From Opitutus sp. GAS368 (GTDB taxonomy: Bacteria > Verrucomicrobiota > Verrucomicrobiia > Chthoniobacterales > Chthoniobacteraceae): a DNA stretch of 33,140 bases. Positions 15,618-25,252 of the stretch are shown here, in pieces (position 1 is the first letter of the stretch; each line of letters starts with the position of its first letter). Both the position numbers and the translations under genes were made by a program. The notes below the pieces were generated by a model. That model worked only from the letters and a program-made list of their open reading frames with translations. It ran no database searches and had not been told where the DNA came from. The DNA is taken from contig CALQFT020000018.1 in the NCBI GenBank assembly GCA_943329925.2, positions 1-33,140 on the forward strand. The letters are read 5' to 3'.

Positions 15618-16667
15618 ATGAACGCAAAAAAGATAAACGTCGCCGTCATCGGGTACGGCTGGGCCGCCTCAGCACACATCGCCGCCATCAACGCAAGCGC
15701 TCAGGCGCATGTCACCGCCGTCTGGAGTTCGCGCCCGCTGGACTCCGCGACCCTCACGGAGAAGCACGGCTCGCCCATACGCGCTTTCACGGATCTCGAA
15801 GCGATGCTTGCCGATCCGGAGATTCACGTGGTGGACATCACCAGTTACCCCAACCAACACGCCGCGCAGTTCATCGCAGCGGCCAAGGCGGGCAAGCACA
15901 TCATCATTGAAAAACCCCTCGCCATTGAGTGGGACGAAATTCTCGCCATGAAAAGTGCCGCCGCCGAAAGCGGGGCGAAGGTGTGTGTGTGTTTCGAGTG
16001 CCGATATTCTTCCCAATTTTTGGTAACGAAATCCGTCATTGAGCAAGGGCTTCTGGGACGGCTGCATTATGGAGAGATCGATTACTTTCACGGAATCGGG
16101 CCCTGGTACGGCCAGTACCGCTGGAACACGCGCAAAGAACTGGGCGGCAGCGCCCTACTGACGGCAGGTTGCCACGCGTTGGATGCGCTGCTCTTGTGCA
16201 TGGGCGCGGATGTCGAGGAGGTCACCTGTTACGCAACCCAAAGTTCAAACCCGATTTTTACACCCTACGAATACCAAACTAGCGCGACTACGATGTTGCG
16301 CTTCGAAAACGGTTCGGTGGGAAAATGTGCGGCGATTGTGGATTGCTTCCAGCCCTACTATTTCCACACGCATTTGGTAGGAAGCGAAGGGTCGATTTTA
16401 GACAACAAATTCCATTCTCAACGCATTTCTGGGCTCAACAAAGCAGCCTGGAGCGAGCTTTCCATGAAGATGCTCGATAGCGGCGACGTGAGCGATCACC
16501 CGTATCAAACCCAGTTTCAAGCGTTTTTCGATGCGCTGGATCAAGGCCGCGATATGGCGTTGACCAGCTTCATGGACGCGTTCCAGACACACCGCGTCAT
16601 TACGGCAGCCGACCGCTCGGCAGCAGAACGGCGTGCGGTGCGGCTCTCGGAAATTGCGACGGGCTGA
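15618..16667 (+). CDS. Gfo/Idh/MocA-family NAD(P)-dependent oxidoreductase
   Basis: 349 aa. The N-terminal Rossmann fold has VAVIGYGWAASAHIAAI, and EKPLA supplies the conserved Lys-Pro near residue ~98. The C-terminal GFO_IDH_MocA_C-type domain follows, with GG.ALLTAGCHALDALL, where the catalytic-type His sits. Family members oxidise or reduce sugars, inositols or related compounds; the substrate cannot be told. It follows ptsI by 288 nt, so it may have its own promoter, and precedes comM by 49 nt. The 288-nt gap shows no obvious structure. Confidence 0.9.
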   Translation: MNAKKINVAVIGYGWAASAHIAAINASAQAHVTAVWSSRPLDSATLTEKHGSPIRAFTDLEAMLADPEIHVVDITSYPNQHAAQFIAAAKAGKHIIIEKPLAIEWDEILAMKSAAAESGAKVCVCFECRYSSQFLVTKSVIEQGLLGRLHYGEIDYFHGIGPWYGQYRWNTRKELGGSALLTAGCHALDALLLCMGADVEEVTCYATQSSNPIFTPYEYQTSATTMLRFENGSVGKCAAIVDCFQPYYFHTHLVGSEGSILDNKFHSQRISGLNKAAWSELSMKMLDSGDVSDHPYQTQFQAFFDALDQGRDMALTSFMDAFQTHRVITAADRSAAERRAVRLSEIATG

Positions 16668-16716
16668 GCCGAATCGGAAGTCGCCTTGCTAGCGGGGCGG
16701 TTTGCGATTCAGGGGC

Positions 16717-18255
16717 ATGCTCGCAAAGGTCTTTTCGGCAGCGGTTCACGGGGTGGAAGGGCTGGAGGTGGAAATTGAGGTCAATTCCGCCAGCGGAATG
16801 ACGGCTATCATCATCGTGGGCCTGCCGGATACCGCCGTGAGGGAAAGCCGGGACCGGGTGACAACGGCCGTCTCCAACAGCATGCTGCACTGGCCCAGAG
16901 GCCGTACCACCATCAATCTCGCCCCGGCGGATGTACGCAAAGAAGGTCCCTCCTTCGATTTACCAATTGCTCTGGGCCTTGTCGGGGCCTGTGAGGAAAC
17001 GCCACTCCCAAACCTCGCGGCTTACTGCATCGTGGGCGAACTCGCGCTGGACGGCTCCATCCGGCCGGTGCGTGGCGCCCTTCCCATTGCTCTTGCCGCG
17101 CGCAAACACGGGAGGCGCGCACTGCTGCTTCCCTTTGAAAACGCGCAGGAAGCCGCGCTGGTGGACGGAATCGAGATAATCGGACTGCGGACTCTGGGCG
17201 AAACCGTCCAATTCCTGAGGGGTGAATTGAAAATCCCCGCCACGCCGCACAACGCTCTCGCACTACTGCACGAGGCACGACTCCAGCCCGGGGGCGACGA
17301 TTTCGCCGATGTGCGAGGGCAGCACCAAGCCAAGCGCGCCATCGAAGTTGCTGTGAGCGGCGGGCACAACCTGCTCATGCTCGGCCCTCCCGGCTCAGGC
17401 AAATCGATGCTGGCGAAGCGAATCCCTTCGCTCATGCCGTCCATGTCCTTGGAAGAGGCCATTGAAACCACCAAAATCCACAGCACTTGCGGCCTCTTAG
17501 GCGGCAAGCAATGCGCCTTCGTTGCCAACCGCCCCTTCCGCTCGCCGCACCATTCCATTTCAGATGCCGGACTGCTCGGCGGCTCGGCCCATCCCACTCC
17601 CGGCGAGGTCAGTCTGGCGCATAACGGCGTGCTATTTTTGGACGAACTACCAGAATTCCGCCGCGCCACCTTAGAAGTCCTCCGGCAGCCCCTAGAGGAC
17701 GGCACCGTCACGATATCTCGCGCCGCAGGGAGCCTGACTTTCCCTGCGGACTTTGTCTTGGTGGCGGCGTTGAACCCCTGCCCCTGCGGCTTTTACGGTG
17801 ATCGAAAGGGGCGCTGCCGCTGTTCGCTTCAACAGGTGCAACGTTATCGGGCGCGGGTTTCGGGACCGCTTTTGGACCGAATCGACCTCCACTTGGAGGT
17901 GCCGGCGGTCACTTACAACGAGATGAGTCGGGGCGAACCAGGGGAAACCTCGGCGAGCATTCGAGGGCGCGTCCTAGCCGCCCGCAAACTGCAGCAAATC
18001 CGCCTCGCTGGGCGCGCCCGTTGCAACGCCCGAATGCACTCAAGAGAGATCCGGCAGCATTGTGGGCTCAACCCCGAATGCGCCGCCCTATTACAATCCG
18101 CAGTCAGTGCGTTGCACCTGAGCGCGCGCGCCTATGATCGCATTCTTAAAGTGGCCCGTACGATCGCCGATCTGGCAAATGCCTCCACCATAGAGGCCCA
18201 ACATCTCCAGGAAGCAATTGGGTACCGCACTCTGGATCGTGACATCTGGAAATAG
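16717..18255 (+). CDS. comM: YifB/ComM-family Mg-chelatase-like AAA ATPase
   Basis: 512 aa from ATG 16717, which has an AGGGG just upstream; a TTG five codons earlier is the only other option. The N-terminal ChlI/Lon-like domain (~1-165) is followed by a Mg_chelatase AAA module with Walker [10 protein letters not shown], Walker [11 protein letters not shown] and the Cys-rich [10 protein letters not shown] loop, then the Mg_chelatase_C domain at the end. ComM promotes branch migration in natural transformation; other members of this family have unclear roles. Length and order of domains are normal. Confidence 0.93.
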   Translation: MLAKVFSAAVHGVEGLEVEIEVNSASGMTAIIIVGLPDTAVRESRDRVTTAVSNSMLHWPRGRTTINLAPADVRKEGPSFDLPIALGLVGACEETPLPNLAAYCIVGELALDGSIRPVRGALPIALAARKHGRRALLLPFENAQEAALVDGIEIIGLRTLGETVQFLRGELKIPATPHNALALLHEARLQPGGDDFADVRGQHQAKRAIEVAVSGGHNLLMLGPPGSGKSMLAKRIPSLMPSMSLEEAIETTKIHSTCGLLGGKQCAFVANRPFRSPHHSISDAGLLGGSAHPTPGEVSLAHNGVLFLDELPEFRRATLEVLRQPLEDGTVTISRAAGSLTFPADFVLVAALNPCPCGFYGDRKGRCRCSLQQVQRYRARVSGPLLDRIDLHLEVPAVTYNEMSRGEPGETSASIRGRVLAARKLQQIRLAGRARCNARMHSREIRQHCGLNPECAALLQSAVSALHLSARAYDRILKVARTIADLANASTIEAQHLQEAIGYRTLDRDIWK

Positions 18256-18382
18256 GCCCCCATCAATGCTTGGTTCGTGTTCTTCCTCGAGTCCAGTTCA
18301 AACGTCGCACCGCCATAACCCCGTCCGCCATAAGCCCGGCGGTGGTGGCGAGTTGGACTGAGGCGCAATGCGAGAGTCCTCC

Positions 18383-21300
18383 TTATTTTAAGCTCGAGAG
18401 GTACTCAACTAGGTCACGCAGATCCTTTTTGCCCAGAATGGACGCGAGTGCAGGCATTCCAGACGGACCCCGTTCGCGACTTTTGATCTGCGACTTTAGC
18501 AACTTCTCGAGGATACCGGTAGGCTGCATCAGCGAGAGTTCCGCGTCTGATTCGCCCTTTAAAATCCCAGCATGCAGCGAGCCATCGTTGAGCGTGACAA
18601 TGGTCGTTTCGAATCCTGCGGCAATCTTCGCATTTGGATCCACAATAGACTCAAGGAGATACTCTCTGTTCTGGCGTTTGCCAACGCCGGTCAAATTCGG
18701 CCCCACCTCCGCGCCATCATTGTTCACTTTGTGGCAGCGAATACACGAAGCCTCAGGCTTTTCCATAAAAACCCTGCGCCCCTCGGCCGCATTTCCACCG
18801 GCAAGAGCAAACTTGTACGCCGCGAGGGGTTCAGTCTGTGAATACGAGGCTTGTACTTGAGCAAAGCGTGATTTCACCCCCTGCTCGGAGCGCTTTGCCG
18901 CAGCTTCCAACAACTCCAACTGTAACTCGGTGGGACATTTCCCAGCGATGAGCAGATCAAGATATTGCTCCAGAACAACTGCGGCGGAGGCTTCCGGCAT
19001 AGCGCCTAGTGTCGCGATGATGTTTTGTTTTTCGCCAGTGGTTCCAATTTGCAAAACCTTTGTGAGCGCCTCCACGCCTCCTCCTGGAAGATGCAATTCC
19101 ACACGCAGTCTTGTCGCTTCCTTGCGAAGCGCCTCAGTTTTGGCCGTAGCGGCATAATCAACAGATTGCACCAACAACGCATCTCCTCGGGCGGCCATCG
19201 CAACCAGCGCCTTCGCCCGCACGCTCGCGTCTTCTTGTTCATCCGTCACCACAGCCGCCAAATCCATCGGCATACCCTTGAACAAAAAGCGTTCCACCAG
19301 ATTCATCACTTCCAAACGGAATACTCCCGCCGCACTTTTATCATTCAACAAAGCCCCCAGCACAGGGCGCAGCGCTGATTCCACAACCGCCGGATCCCGC
19401 TTCGGCAGCGGTCGATGCAGGCCCATCACACGATCCAATCGGGGCGGATTTTCCCACGCACCCATCTGCTGCAATGCCTGAAGGCGGAACGCTGCAGGAA
19501 CTTCGGCAGCAGCCCCAAATTTTGCCAATGCCGATGCTGAATCCTTGTTTCCGATTCGATAATTGGCATTTACCACGCGCCGCAGAACCGCATCCCTAGG
19601 ACCGGGTAGCTCCTTGGTGCCTTCTGGGAAAGCCACTATTTTGGAGGTCTTTGAGATCAACGCTGCCAGCGCAGGCATGGCAGACTCCACAGACTCGTCG
19701 TGAATAGCCCGCGCCGCCTCCGCAATCACAAGCGGATCGGAGTCATCGAGAAATTTTGAAAGCCCTTCATGCTTCAAGCGCCGGAGCGCAATCACAGCGC
19801 CCAAGCGCACCGACACCGACGCATCGGCCCGCAGTGCGACCAACGCCTCGGGATCCGCGCATCCCGCCAACCCCGTGCAAAGCGCATGCCGCAGTGCCGG
19901 ATCGCTATCTTGATTGCCGCCGATGGCTTCCACTATCGCAGGCACCGCCACTTTGGCTTTCGCATTCCCAAGCGCAATGGCAGCGAAGGAGCGCACCCGG
20001 GCGCTTTCATCTTTAAGCAGCGGCAACATGCTCTCAATCGCCTTCGCACTGGGCGCCTTGTAATCACCAAGCGTCTTGACCGCCTGCGCCCGCACCTCCG
20101 CCTCCGCATCTTTGAGCAAGACGATCAGCGCACTGGATTCTTTCGCCGTCTTTCTCGCAATCTGACCAAGCCCCCAGATGGCGTGCAAACGCGCGAGCTG
20201 CGCTGCATTGGATCCTGCAACTGCCCTCAAAGTTGCAGCCTCCCCTCGTGCGGCAAGCTCAAACTGAGCCTCCTGCCGAACCCGCATGTCAGCGTGCGCC
20301 ATCAAGTTTGAGAGTTCTTTCGGGGTGCGCTTTTCCATCCCCTCGGCAATGAGTTTTTGTGTCTCCTGCAGCAAAGGATCCGCACCGTCACCAGCAGCGG
20401 ATACCTTGTAAATGCGCCCCTTCCCATTCATCCCCCAACCATTCACCCAGTCTGAAATGTAAAGACCGCCGTCCACTCCAAACTCCACATCCGTGGCGAG
20501 GATATTCCAAATTGGTTTTTCAACGGGCGACATCTCGAACCCGGCACCTTTTGCCGCAACAGTCACAGAAAGAATACCACTGTTGTTTGGGTTACCGCTG
20601 AAGTTCGCCAGAAAAAAGTGATCCTTCCATTGGGGGTTGAGACCGGTTCCGGGATAATACGTCAGACCGCTCGGACCATTACCCAAGATTGCAATGGGCG
20701 GAAGATGGTAGGCCGCCTGACCGACAAAGGAAGGATAACACAGTCGCTCTGATAACCACGGCCCGCGCGCCTCGGGTTTTGTGAGAAACTGCCAACCGAT
20801 GCGCCACCCGCTGTCGCTGTTTTGCATCACATAGACCCAGCGGGCCGGATCACCAGCGTCCGAGTTGTTGTCCCCCGTGAAGAGGTTTCCGAACTTGTCA
20901 AAAGCGAGCTCCTGAGGGTTTCGTAACCCGACGGCAAAAATCTCAAGCTCCGAGCCATCCAAATTACACCGATAGACGGCGCCCGTTTCGGCATTCACCA
21001 CACGGCTTCCATCCACGGCGGTTGCATTTGCCCCACGATCACCAATGGAGAAGTACAGCCGGCCATCAGGCCCTATGCGCAATCCATGCAAGTCATGACC
21101 TAGGAATGCCGTCCGAACCCCAAACCCCCTGGCAAGAGACTTCTTCACATCCGCGGCGCCTGTATTTTTGGTGTCTTTCAAAAGCCATAAGTCAGGAATA
21201 TTTGTCAGATAAACCGAGCCCTTACGGCTTAGAACCCCAGCCGCAATCCCAGACTGCGGCTCATTGAAACCTTCCGCAAAAATCTTCGAGCTGTCCGCCT

Positions 21301-21751
21301 TACCGGAACCTTTGCTGTCCCAAACCAACTGAACGCGCTCGGAATTCTGAGCATTCTTTTCGAAGGCGACGCCCGGGTCACCATTGAGAATTGCCAGCCA
21401 GGAATCTAGGTTAGTGCTCGCGAGTTCGTCCTCCAACCAGTTCATGTGGGCCCTGATGTCACTCACTCCTGCGTGCAGGCGAAAGGTTTCAACCACAAAC
21501 CAGCGCCCTTTTTCATCGGTGGCAATGGAAACGGGATTTGCCAGCAGGGGCTCTGCAGCCCAAAGGTCAATGGATAATCCCTCCGCCAACTTAAATTGCT
21601 TAATCGCGTTGAGGCCCTCCTCTGATGCCGTCTGTATTTTGGGGACAAAGCCACCCTGTTTAGCAACTTCCACCTGCCGCTCATCACCCGCAAGAGCGGT
21701 ACTTCCAAGCATCGCAAGCCAACAAAAAGAGCGGAGAGAACGGAATTTCAT
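18383..21751 (-). CDS. PVC-type membrane-bound dehydrogenase with HEAT repeats and C-terminal haem domain
   Basis: 1122 aa with a signal peptide (MKFRSLRSFCWLAMLGSTAL, cleaved near AG), so it is exported. Residues ~40-460 form a beta-propeller of the 'membrane-bound dehydrogenase' (Piru_Ver_Nterm) type, resembling PQQ/sorbosone dehydrogenases (LRIGPDGRLYFSIGDRG, DKFGNLFTGDNNSD). About 470-960 is a run of HEAT-like helical repeats. The C-terminal Planctomycete/Verrucomicrobia haem domain has one c-type haem motif CIRCH at 1003-1007, with a likely distal Met near 1099 (SGMPAL). Such proteins are thought to oxidise sugars or alcohols in the periplasm, with electrons leaving through the haem. It is preceded by a 640-nt repeat-rich gap. 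Confidence 0.9.
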   Translation of the reverse strand: MKFRSLRSFCWLAMLGSTALAGDERQVEVAKQGGFVPKIQTASEEGLNAIKQFKLAEGLSIDLWAAEPLLANPVSIATDEKGRWFVVETFRLHAGVSDIRAHMNWLEDELASTNLDSWLAILNGDPGVAFEKNAQNSERVQLVWDSKGSGKADSSKIFAEGFNEPQSGIAAGVLSRKGSVYLTNIPDLWLLKDTKNTGAADVKKSLARGFGVRTAFLGHDLHGLRIGPDGRLYFSIGDRGANATAVDGSRVVNAETGAVYRCNLDGSELEIFAVGLRNPQELAFDKFGNLFTGDNNSDAGDPARWVYVMQNSDSGWRIGWQFLTKPEARGPWLSERLCYPSFVGQAAYHLPPIAILGNGPSGLTYYPGTGLNPQWKDHFFLANFSGNPNNSGILSVTVAAKGAGFEMSPVEKPIWNILATDVEFGVDGGLYISDWVNGWGMNGKGRIYKVSAAGDGADPLLQETQKLIAEGMEKRTPKELSNLMAHADMRVRQEAQFELAARGEAATLRAVAGSNAAQLARLHAIWGLGQIARKTAKESSALIVLLKDAEAEVRAQAVKTLGDYKAPSAKAIESMLPLLKDESARVRSFAAIALGNAKAKVAVPAIVEAIGGNQDSDPALRHALCTGLAGCADPEALVALRADASVSVRLGAVIALRRLKHEGLSKFLDDSDPLVIAEAARAIHDESVESAMPALAALISKTSKIVAFPEGTKELPGPRDAVLRRVVNANYRIGNKDSASALAKFGAAAEVPAAFRLQALQQMGAWENPPRLDRVMGLHRPLPKRDPAVVESALRPVLGALLNDKSAAGVFRLEVMNLVERFLFKGMPMDLAAVVTDEQEDASVRAKALVAMAARGDALLVQSVDYAATAKTEALRKEATRLRVELHLPGGGVEALTKVLQIGTTGEKQNIIATLGAMPEASAAVVLEQYLDLLIAGKCPTELQLELLEAAAKRSEQGVKSRFAQVQASYSQTEPLAAYKFALAGGNAAEGRRVFMEKPEASCIRCHKVNNDGAEVGPNLTGVGKRQNREYLLESIVDPNAKIAAGFETTIVTLNDGSLHAGILKGESDAELSLMQPTGILEKLLKSQIKSRERGPSGMPALASILGKKDLRDLVEYLSSLK

Positions 21752-22391
21752 AGGAGTCGAGCGCCCTTCTTAACCTCTCCAAGCCTACAAACGTATTTCT
21801 TTTTTTAATCTTTCCGCCTGTCCGGCTTGGATGCTGCGGCAAAACAGTCACGGGGTTGCTTCATAAAAACCGCCACGCCCTTCCAATGTCCGAACACGTA
21901 GCAGCGAATGAGTAACCCTCCCAAAACTTTAGCGTAGCGGGCCGCCACTCATGCGAAGTTGGATTAATGCAAACAAAATCACTCCAACATGGCCGCCATG
22001 TCCACCGGGCCCCGCCTAATCGGCAGTGAGGTCTAAAGATTCGAATGCCTTACCCGTTGAATCCGGCATCGGATGCGCCGAGTCACTCTCAAACATGCCG
22101 CCTCCATGAAATCCCGCAAATCACCAACCCCTTCTCGTGAGCGAGTTCACGGGCCCGTAGCCAGTAAAAAACACAATGCATCCCAACGGGATGCCAGTGC
22201 GCGTTGGGTGCGTCATCGGAGGTTTGGCTCGCTTGCTGGCATCCCTTCAGGAGGCGGTTCGTTCTGGACATATTCCGGTGGTGTCGCTGCGCTCAACCAC
22301 CGACTAACAGCCGCGATGCCTCCGGCATCGGAACCAGCAACTGCGTAAAAAGGAGAAATCCACCGGCAAATTAGACCTCACGTCCTACTAG
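21752..22391. other. 640-nt intergenic region with palindromic repeats
   Basis: It lies between the first PVC cytochrome gene (start 21751) and the DUF2293 gene (stop at 22392), both minus strand. The left third is plain sequence likely holding the cytochrome promoter. From about 22061 to 22345 it carries REP-like palindromes, and it ends with dispersed repeat copy B. No credible ORF is seen. Confidence 0.8.
22061..22345. repeat. REP-like palindrome cluster
   Basis: Four inverted repeats are visible: GCATC-G-GATGC (22066-22076), GCATCCC-AAC-GGGATGC (22178-22194), CGGTGGT...ACCACCG around a 13-nt loop (22276-22302) and GATGCC-TCC-GGCATC (22315-22329). A degraded GGCATCCC...GAGGC version lies near 22240. 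The repeated GCATCC/GGATGC theme suggests several copies of one extragenic palindromic element. No transposase is in the window. Confidence 0.7.
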
Positions 22392-22397
22392 TCATAA
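22353..22397. repeat. Dispersed repeat, copy B
   Basis: Identical to bases 1-29 over 22353-22381 and similar to about 22397. It directly follows the REP-like cluster and covers the stop codon of the DUF2293 gene (TGA, minus strand, 22392-22394). Confidence 0.85.
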
Positions 22398-23081
22398 CGC
22401 CTTGCAACCCGTCATCCCCCGCAAAAGCAAACACAATTCAGGCGCTACGGCCTCCCCCCTGCGATACCGCTCCAGCAACTGCCGCGAACGATCCGCCAGC
22501 ATCCGCCGTGCCTCCCTGCGGGCACCTTTGATCCGAGGAATCGCCATCTGGTCGTACCCCGTTGTCGCGTGCCGAAGCCAAGCAATGGTGGCCGCCTCCG
22601 CACGTCGCTCGATGGGAATCCGCTCAGTCCGGGCTACCGTCCCACTACCCACAGGCACTGCGTGTGCCGCGATAACTTGGGCCAGCCGTTGCTCCAATTC
22701 GGCATGGGGCGGCGCAAAACTGAGAAACACCAGCACCTCCCTCGTGAAGTCCTCTGCATACTGGACCTGCTCAATCGCTCGCTTGCGCCGTCCCGCCTCC
22801 AACTTACGTTCGTACGCCGGATCCTCCCGCTCCTGCAACAACGCCTGCCGGATCGTCTCAATCACCTGAGCCGGCGCCCATACCCCCTGCGAAAAGTTTT
22901 TGTTCCCGCGTTTCTCTTGCACCGTCCAAGCCGACCCCGCCTTCTTCACCCGGCCCGTGAGCCCCGGATCCCCAGGGGGCAACAAGACCCAACCAACAGG
23001 GACACTCAACACCTCGCCAGAAGCGAGACGAACGGTTCCCGGCCGTGGACCGGGACTGGCAATGCGAACTTGATCAGGCAC
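22392..23081 (-). CDS. DUF2293 domain protein
   Basis: 229 aa, starting with GTG 23081; an in-frame TAG just upstream rules out a longer form. Residues ~110-200 match the DUF2293 pattern: VLVFLSFAPPHAELEQR, IAAHA.PVGSGTVART and IAWLRHATTGYDQM, followed by R..ARR. The N-terminal ~90 residues are a short beta-rich region of unknown type. The protein is basic and Arg-rich, which fits nucleic-acid binding, but no function is known for this domain. It lies 45 nt after a DEDDh exonuclease gene, and its 3' end runs into dispersed repeat copy B. Confidence 0.8.
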   Translation of the reverse strand: MPDQVRIASPGPRPGTVRLASGEVLSVPVGWVLLPPGDPGLTGRVKKAGSAWTVQEKRGNKNFSQGVWAPAQVIETIRQALLQEREDPAYERKLEAGRRKRAIEQVQYAEDFTREVLVFLSFAPPHAELEQRLAQVIAAHAVPVGSGTVARTERIPIERRAEAATIAWLRHATTGYDQMAIPRIKGARREARRMLADRSRQLLERYRRGEAVAPELCLLLRGMTGCKAL

Positions 23082-23126
23082 GCCTCGGACCTACGCCCCA
23101 GAACGTCGCGTGGCAAGTCTCGGAAA

Positions 23127-23747
23127 CTATATCCCCTGCCCTTGGCGCACCAATTCCACGCATTTCGCAATCGGAGTCCGTTTGGAAAAAGCGGCCACCG
23201 CCTCAAACGTATCGATGCCCGCAGGCTCAAGCCGGGGCCGGTACACCTTCTGAAACAACTCCACCACCGTGAGGACGTCACTGAGCGCTTCATGACTTCT
23301 GTTCTCGCTGAGCCTAAAGCGGTCCTTGAGCATCTCCAACCGAAAGCTCCGGATCTCCGAAATCACGCGGCGCGAAAGCGTCATTGTGCAAAACCCTCGG
23401 CGCCCGATCTCAGGAAGTCCCAATCGAGTCCATTCCGGCTGGAGGCAACGATCCCAGTCGTAAGTCAGGTTATGCGCCACTATCGGATAGTCGCGTGCAT
23501 ACTCGCGAAAGGCGGCATGCACGGTTCGGGGATCACCCCCGTGTTTACGTAAATACTGCTGCGTATACCCATGCACAGCCTGAGCTTCCCAAGGAATGGG
23601 CACCTCGTGATTCAAAAACATACGGAAGGGCGCCCCCACAGGCTCCCATCCCTGCATGAGCTGGGCAGCCAGTTCCACGACATGAATCGGTGCGCACAAT
23701 CCGTCGGTCTCCGTATCGACAATCACCCAGCAGGTTCCTTTCCTCAT
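23127..23747 (-). CDS. DEDDh-family 3'-5' exonuclease (RNase T/DnaQ-like)
   Basis: 206 aa, essentially one exonuclease domain. All catalytic positions are visible: DTET (D11, E13), HNLTYD (D97) and SHEALSDV (H152, D157). This set marks the DEDDh superfamily that includes DnaQ (the DNA polymerase III epsilon proofreader) and RNase T; it is shorter than DnaQ and lacks a polymerase-binding tail that I can recognise. Substrate (DNA or RNA) is undetermined. The ATG at 23747 is 63 nt after the nucleotide-kinase gene and 45 nt before the DUF2293 gene, so these three may form one operon. Confidence 0.88.
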   Translation of the reverse strand: MRKGTCWVIVDTETDGLCAPIHVVELAAQLMQGWEPVGAPFRMFLNHEVPIPWEAQAVHGYTQQYLRKHGGDPRTVHAAFREYARDYPIVAHNLTYDWDRCLQPEWTRLGLPEIGRRGFCTMTLSRRVISEIRSFRLEMLKDRFRLSENRSHEALSDVLTVVELFQKVYRPRLEPAGIDTFEAVAAFSKRTPIAKCVELVRQGQGI

Positions 23748-23810
23748 GATTCTCGCGAAAAACAGCCGCTTTTAGAAATCTCCAGCCGCCGCAAAACAGA
23801 TGAGCAAGAC

Positions 23811-25037
23811 CTACCCGCGACGGATCTGCGACCCCTTGAAGCGGACGTTAAAGCGGAAGATCTTCTTCTGGAAACAGCTGATCTGGCCCGTCTGAAGGTC
23901 GACCCGATCGGGAATTTGCACACGCCGAATGTCCACCGTCGCATGATATCCACGCTCGGAAAAAATATCGATGAGGATGGCCAGCGCTTTCGCATCGTTG
24001 AAAAGAACATTCTCGGAGTTGATGTTCGCCACGCCCGAAATGGCATGGCGGGCAATAATCGGCATCATCTTCAGCTCGATGAACGCGATGACCTCACGCA
24101 TTAGGTCCGGGCTTTCCACCTCATAAAGATCCAGCCTCCGCACCAAATCCTGGCGGGCATGCCGCACAATCTCGCTGGCAAGAGGCAGTTTGCGCACCAA
24201 CTCAAAAGTACGCGGATCCAGCTCCAACGAACTTTGGTACTCGAGTTCGTGGACAATATTGCTGCGCACCAGTTCCAGCGGTGCCTGCGCATTAATGAAG
24301 TGATAATGGAATATCTTCTTGAGTGAGACCAAGGCGTCATAGGTCTGCTCCTTGAAGACAGAATAACGGTTGCGTGCCAGCGCTTCATTGAAGTCCGTCG
24401 CACGTTCCTCCAGCAGTTCCCCCACCCCGGAACGCTCCACTTCGGCGTTGTGCGCAATCACCTGGCGCCCGCGCTTCAACTGCCTTGCAACACTTTCAAG
24501 TTCATCCACAAAGAGAACCATGATGTGAAAAATCGGCTGTTTGAAATGCGAGGCTTCCGGGGTGTCCGAAAACTGGCGACGCAGCGCTGACATTTCGTCA
24601 AAGAGCATTTTAAGACACTCCACCTGCACCCGCGTTCTGGGAAATCCATCCAAAATCGCCCCGTTTTGTTGATCGGGCTCGAGGAGCTTTCGGAACAGAA
24701 TACTGACCACTTCGGCGTCCCCGACCATCCCGCCTTTCGCCTTAATTTTAAGCGCCTCCGGCGTATTCAGCAACTGGCTGACCACTATGGGCTCCGCCGT
24801 AATATCGCGCAGTTCCCGAATGAAGTCTGAGTTTGTGCCCTTACCTGCCCCGGGCGCGCCGCCCAGCAAGATCAATTCCTTTGGAAAGCGTAGATGCTCG
24901 CGGCCGTAGTCCAGTTCGAGCTGTTTCCATACACGATTAAAAATAAGCTGCGTATCCTTGATCTCAAGATCCGCAGGCCCCGCGGGCCGTCTGGCAAGTT
25001 CAGATGGGGAAATGTTCACAATACAAAACCTAGACAT
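23811..25037 (-). CDS. Adenylate-kinase-like nucleoside monophosphate kinase with C-terminal extension
   Basis: 408 aa, about twice a normal adenylate kinase. The kinase domain runs from ~50 to ~275: P-loop LLGGAPGAGKGT (57-68), NMP-binding region, DGFPRTRVQVE, and the late HYHFINA...V...I motif of the family. Residues ~280-408 form an extra domain (DLVRRLDLYEVESPDLMREV, later VIAFIELKMM) with no clear relative. Lys and Gly of the P-loop are intact, so it is probably an active kinase; whether the substrate is AMP cannot be told. It is the first gene of the kinase-exonuclease-DUF2293 set. Confidence 0.8.
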   Translation of the reverse strand: MSRFCIVNISPSELARRPAGPADLEIKDTQLIFNRVWKQLELDYGREHLRFPKELILLGGAPGAGKGTNSDFIRELRDITAEPIVVSQLLNTPEALKIKAKGGMVGDAEVVSILFRKLLEPDQQNGAILDGFPRTRVQVECLKMLFDEMSALRRQFSDTPEASHFKQPIFHIMVLFVDELESVARQLKRGRQVIAHNAEVERSGVGELLEERATDFNEALARNRYSVFKEQTYDALVSLKKIFHYHFINAQAPLELVRSNIVHELEYQSSLELDPRTFELVRKLPLASEIVRHARQDLVRRLDLYEVESPDLMREVIAFIELKMMPIIARHAISGVANINSENVLFNDAKALAILIDIFSERGYHATVDIRRVQIPDRVDLQTGQISCFQKKIFRFNVRFKGSQIRRG

Positions 25038-25252
25038 AAGCAGGCCGTGGGAAAGCCCCCATTTTCACAAGATTCAGCAAGGCCGCCCCAACACCAAACT
25101 ACTTTTACGCAGCCCCGTCCGGCTTTCCTCTGTGGGCTCGGGCATTTCTTATCCCCAACCTTCTTGCCCTCGGCTGCAACCCAAAGGCCAACGCTTCCGC
25201 ACGCCCCAGAACCCCTTCAAAACACGGTTTGAAATCCTGGGCCGTCTGAATC

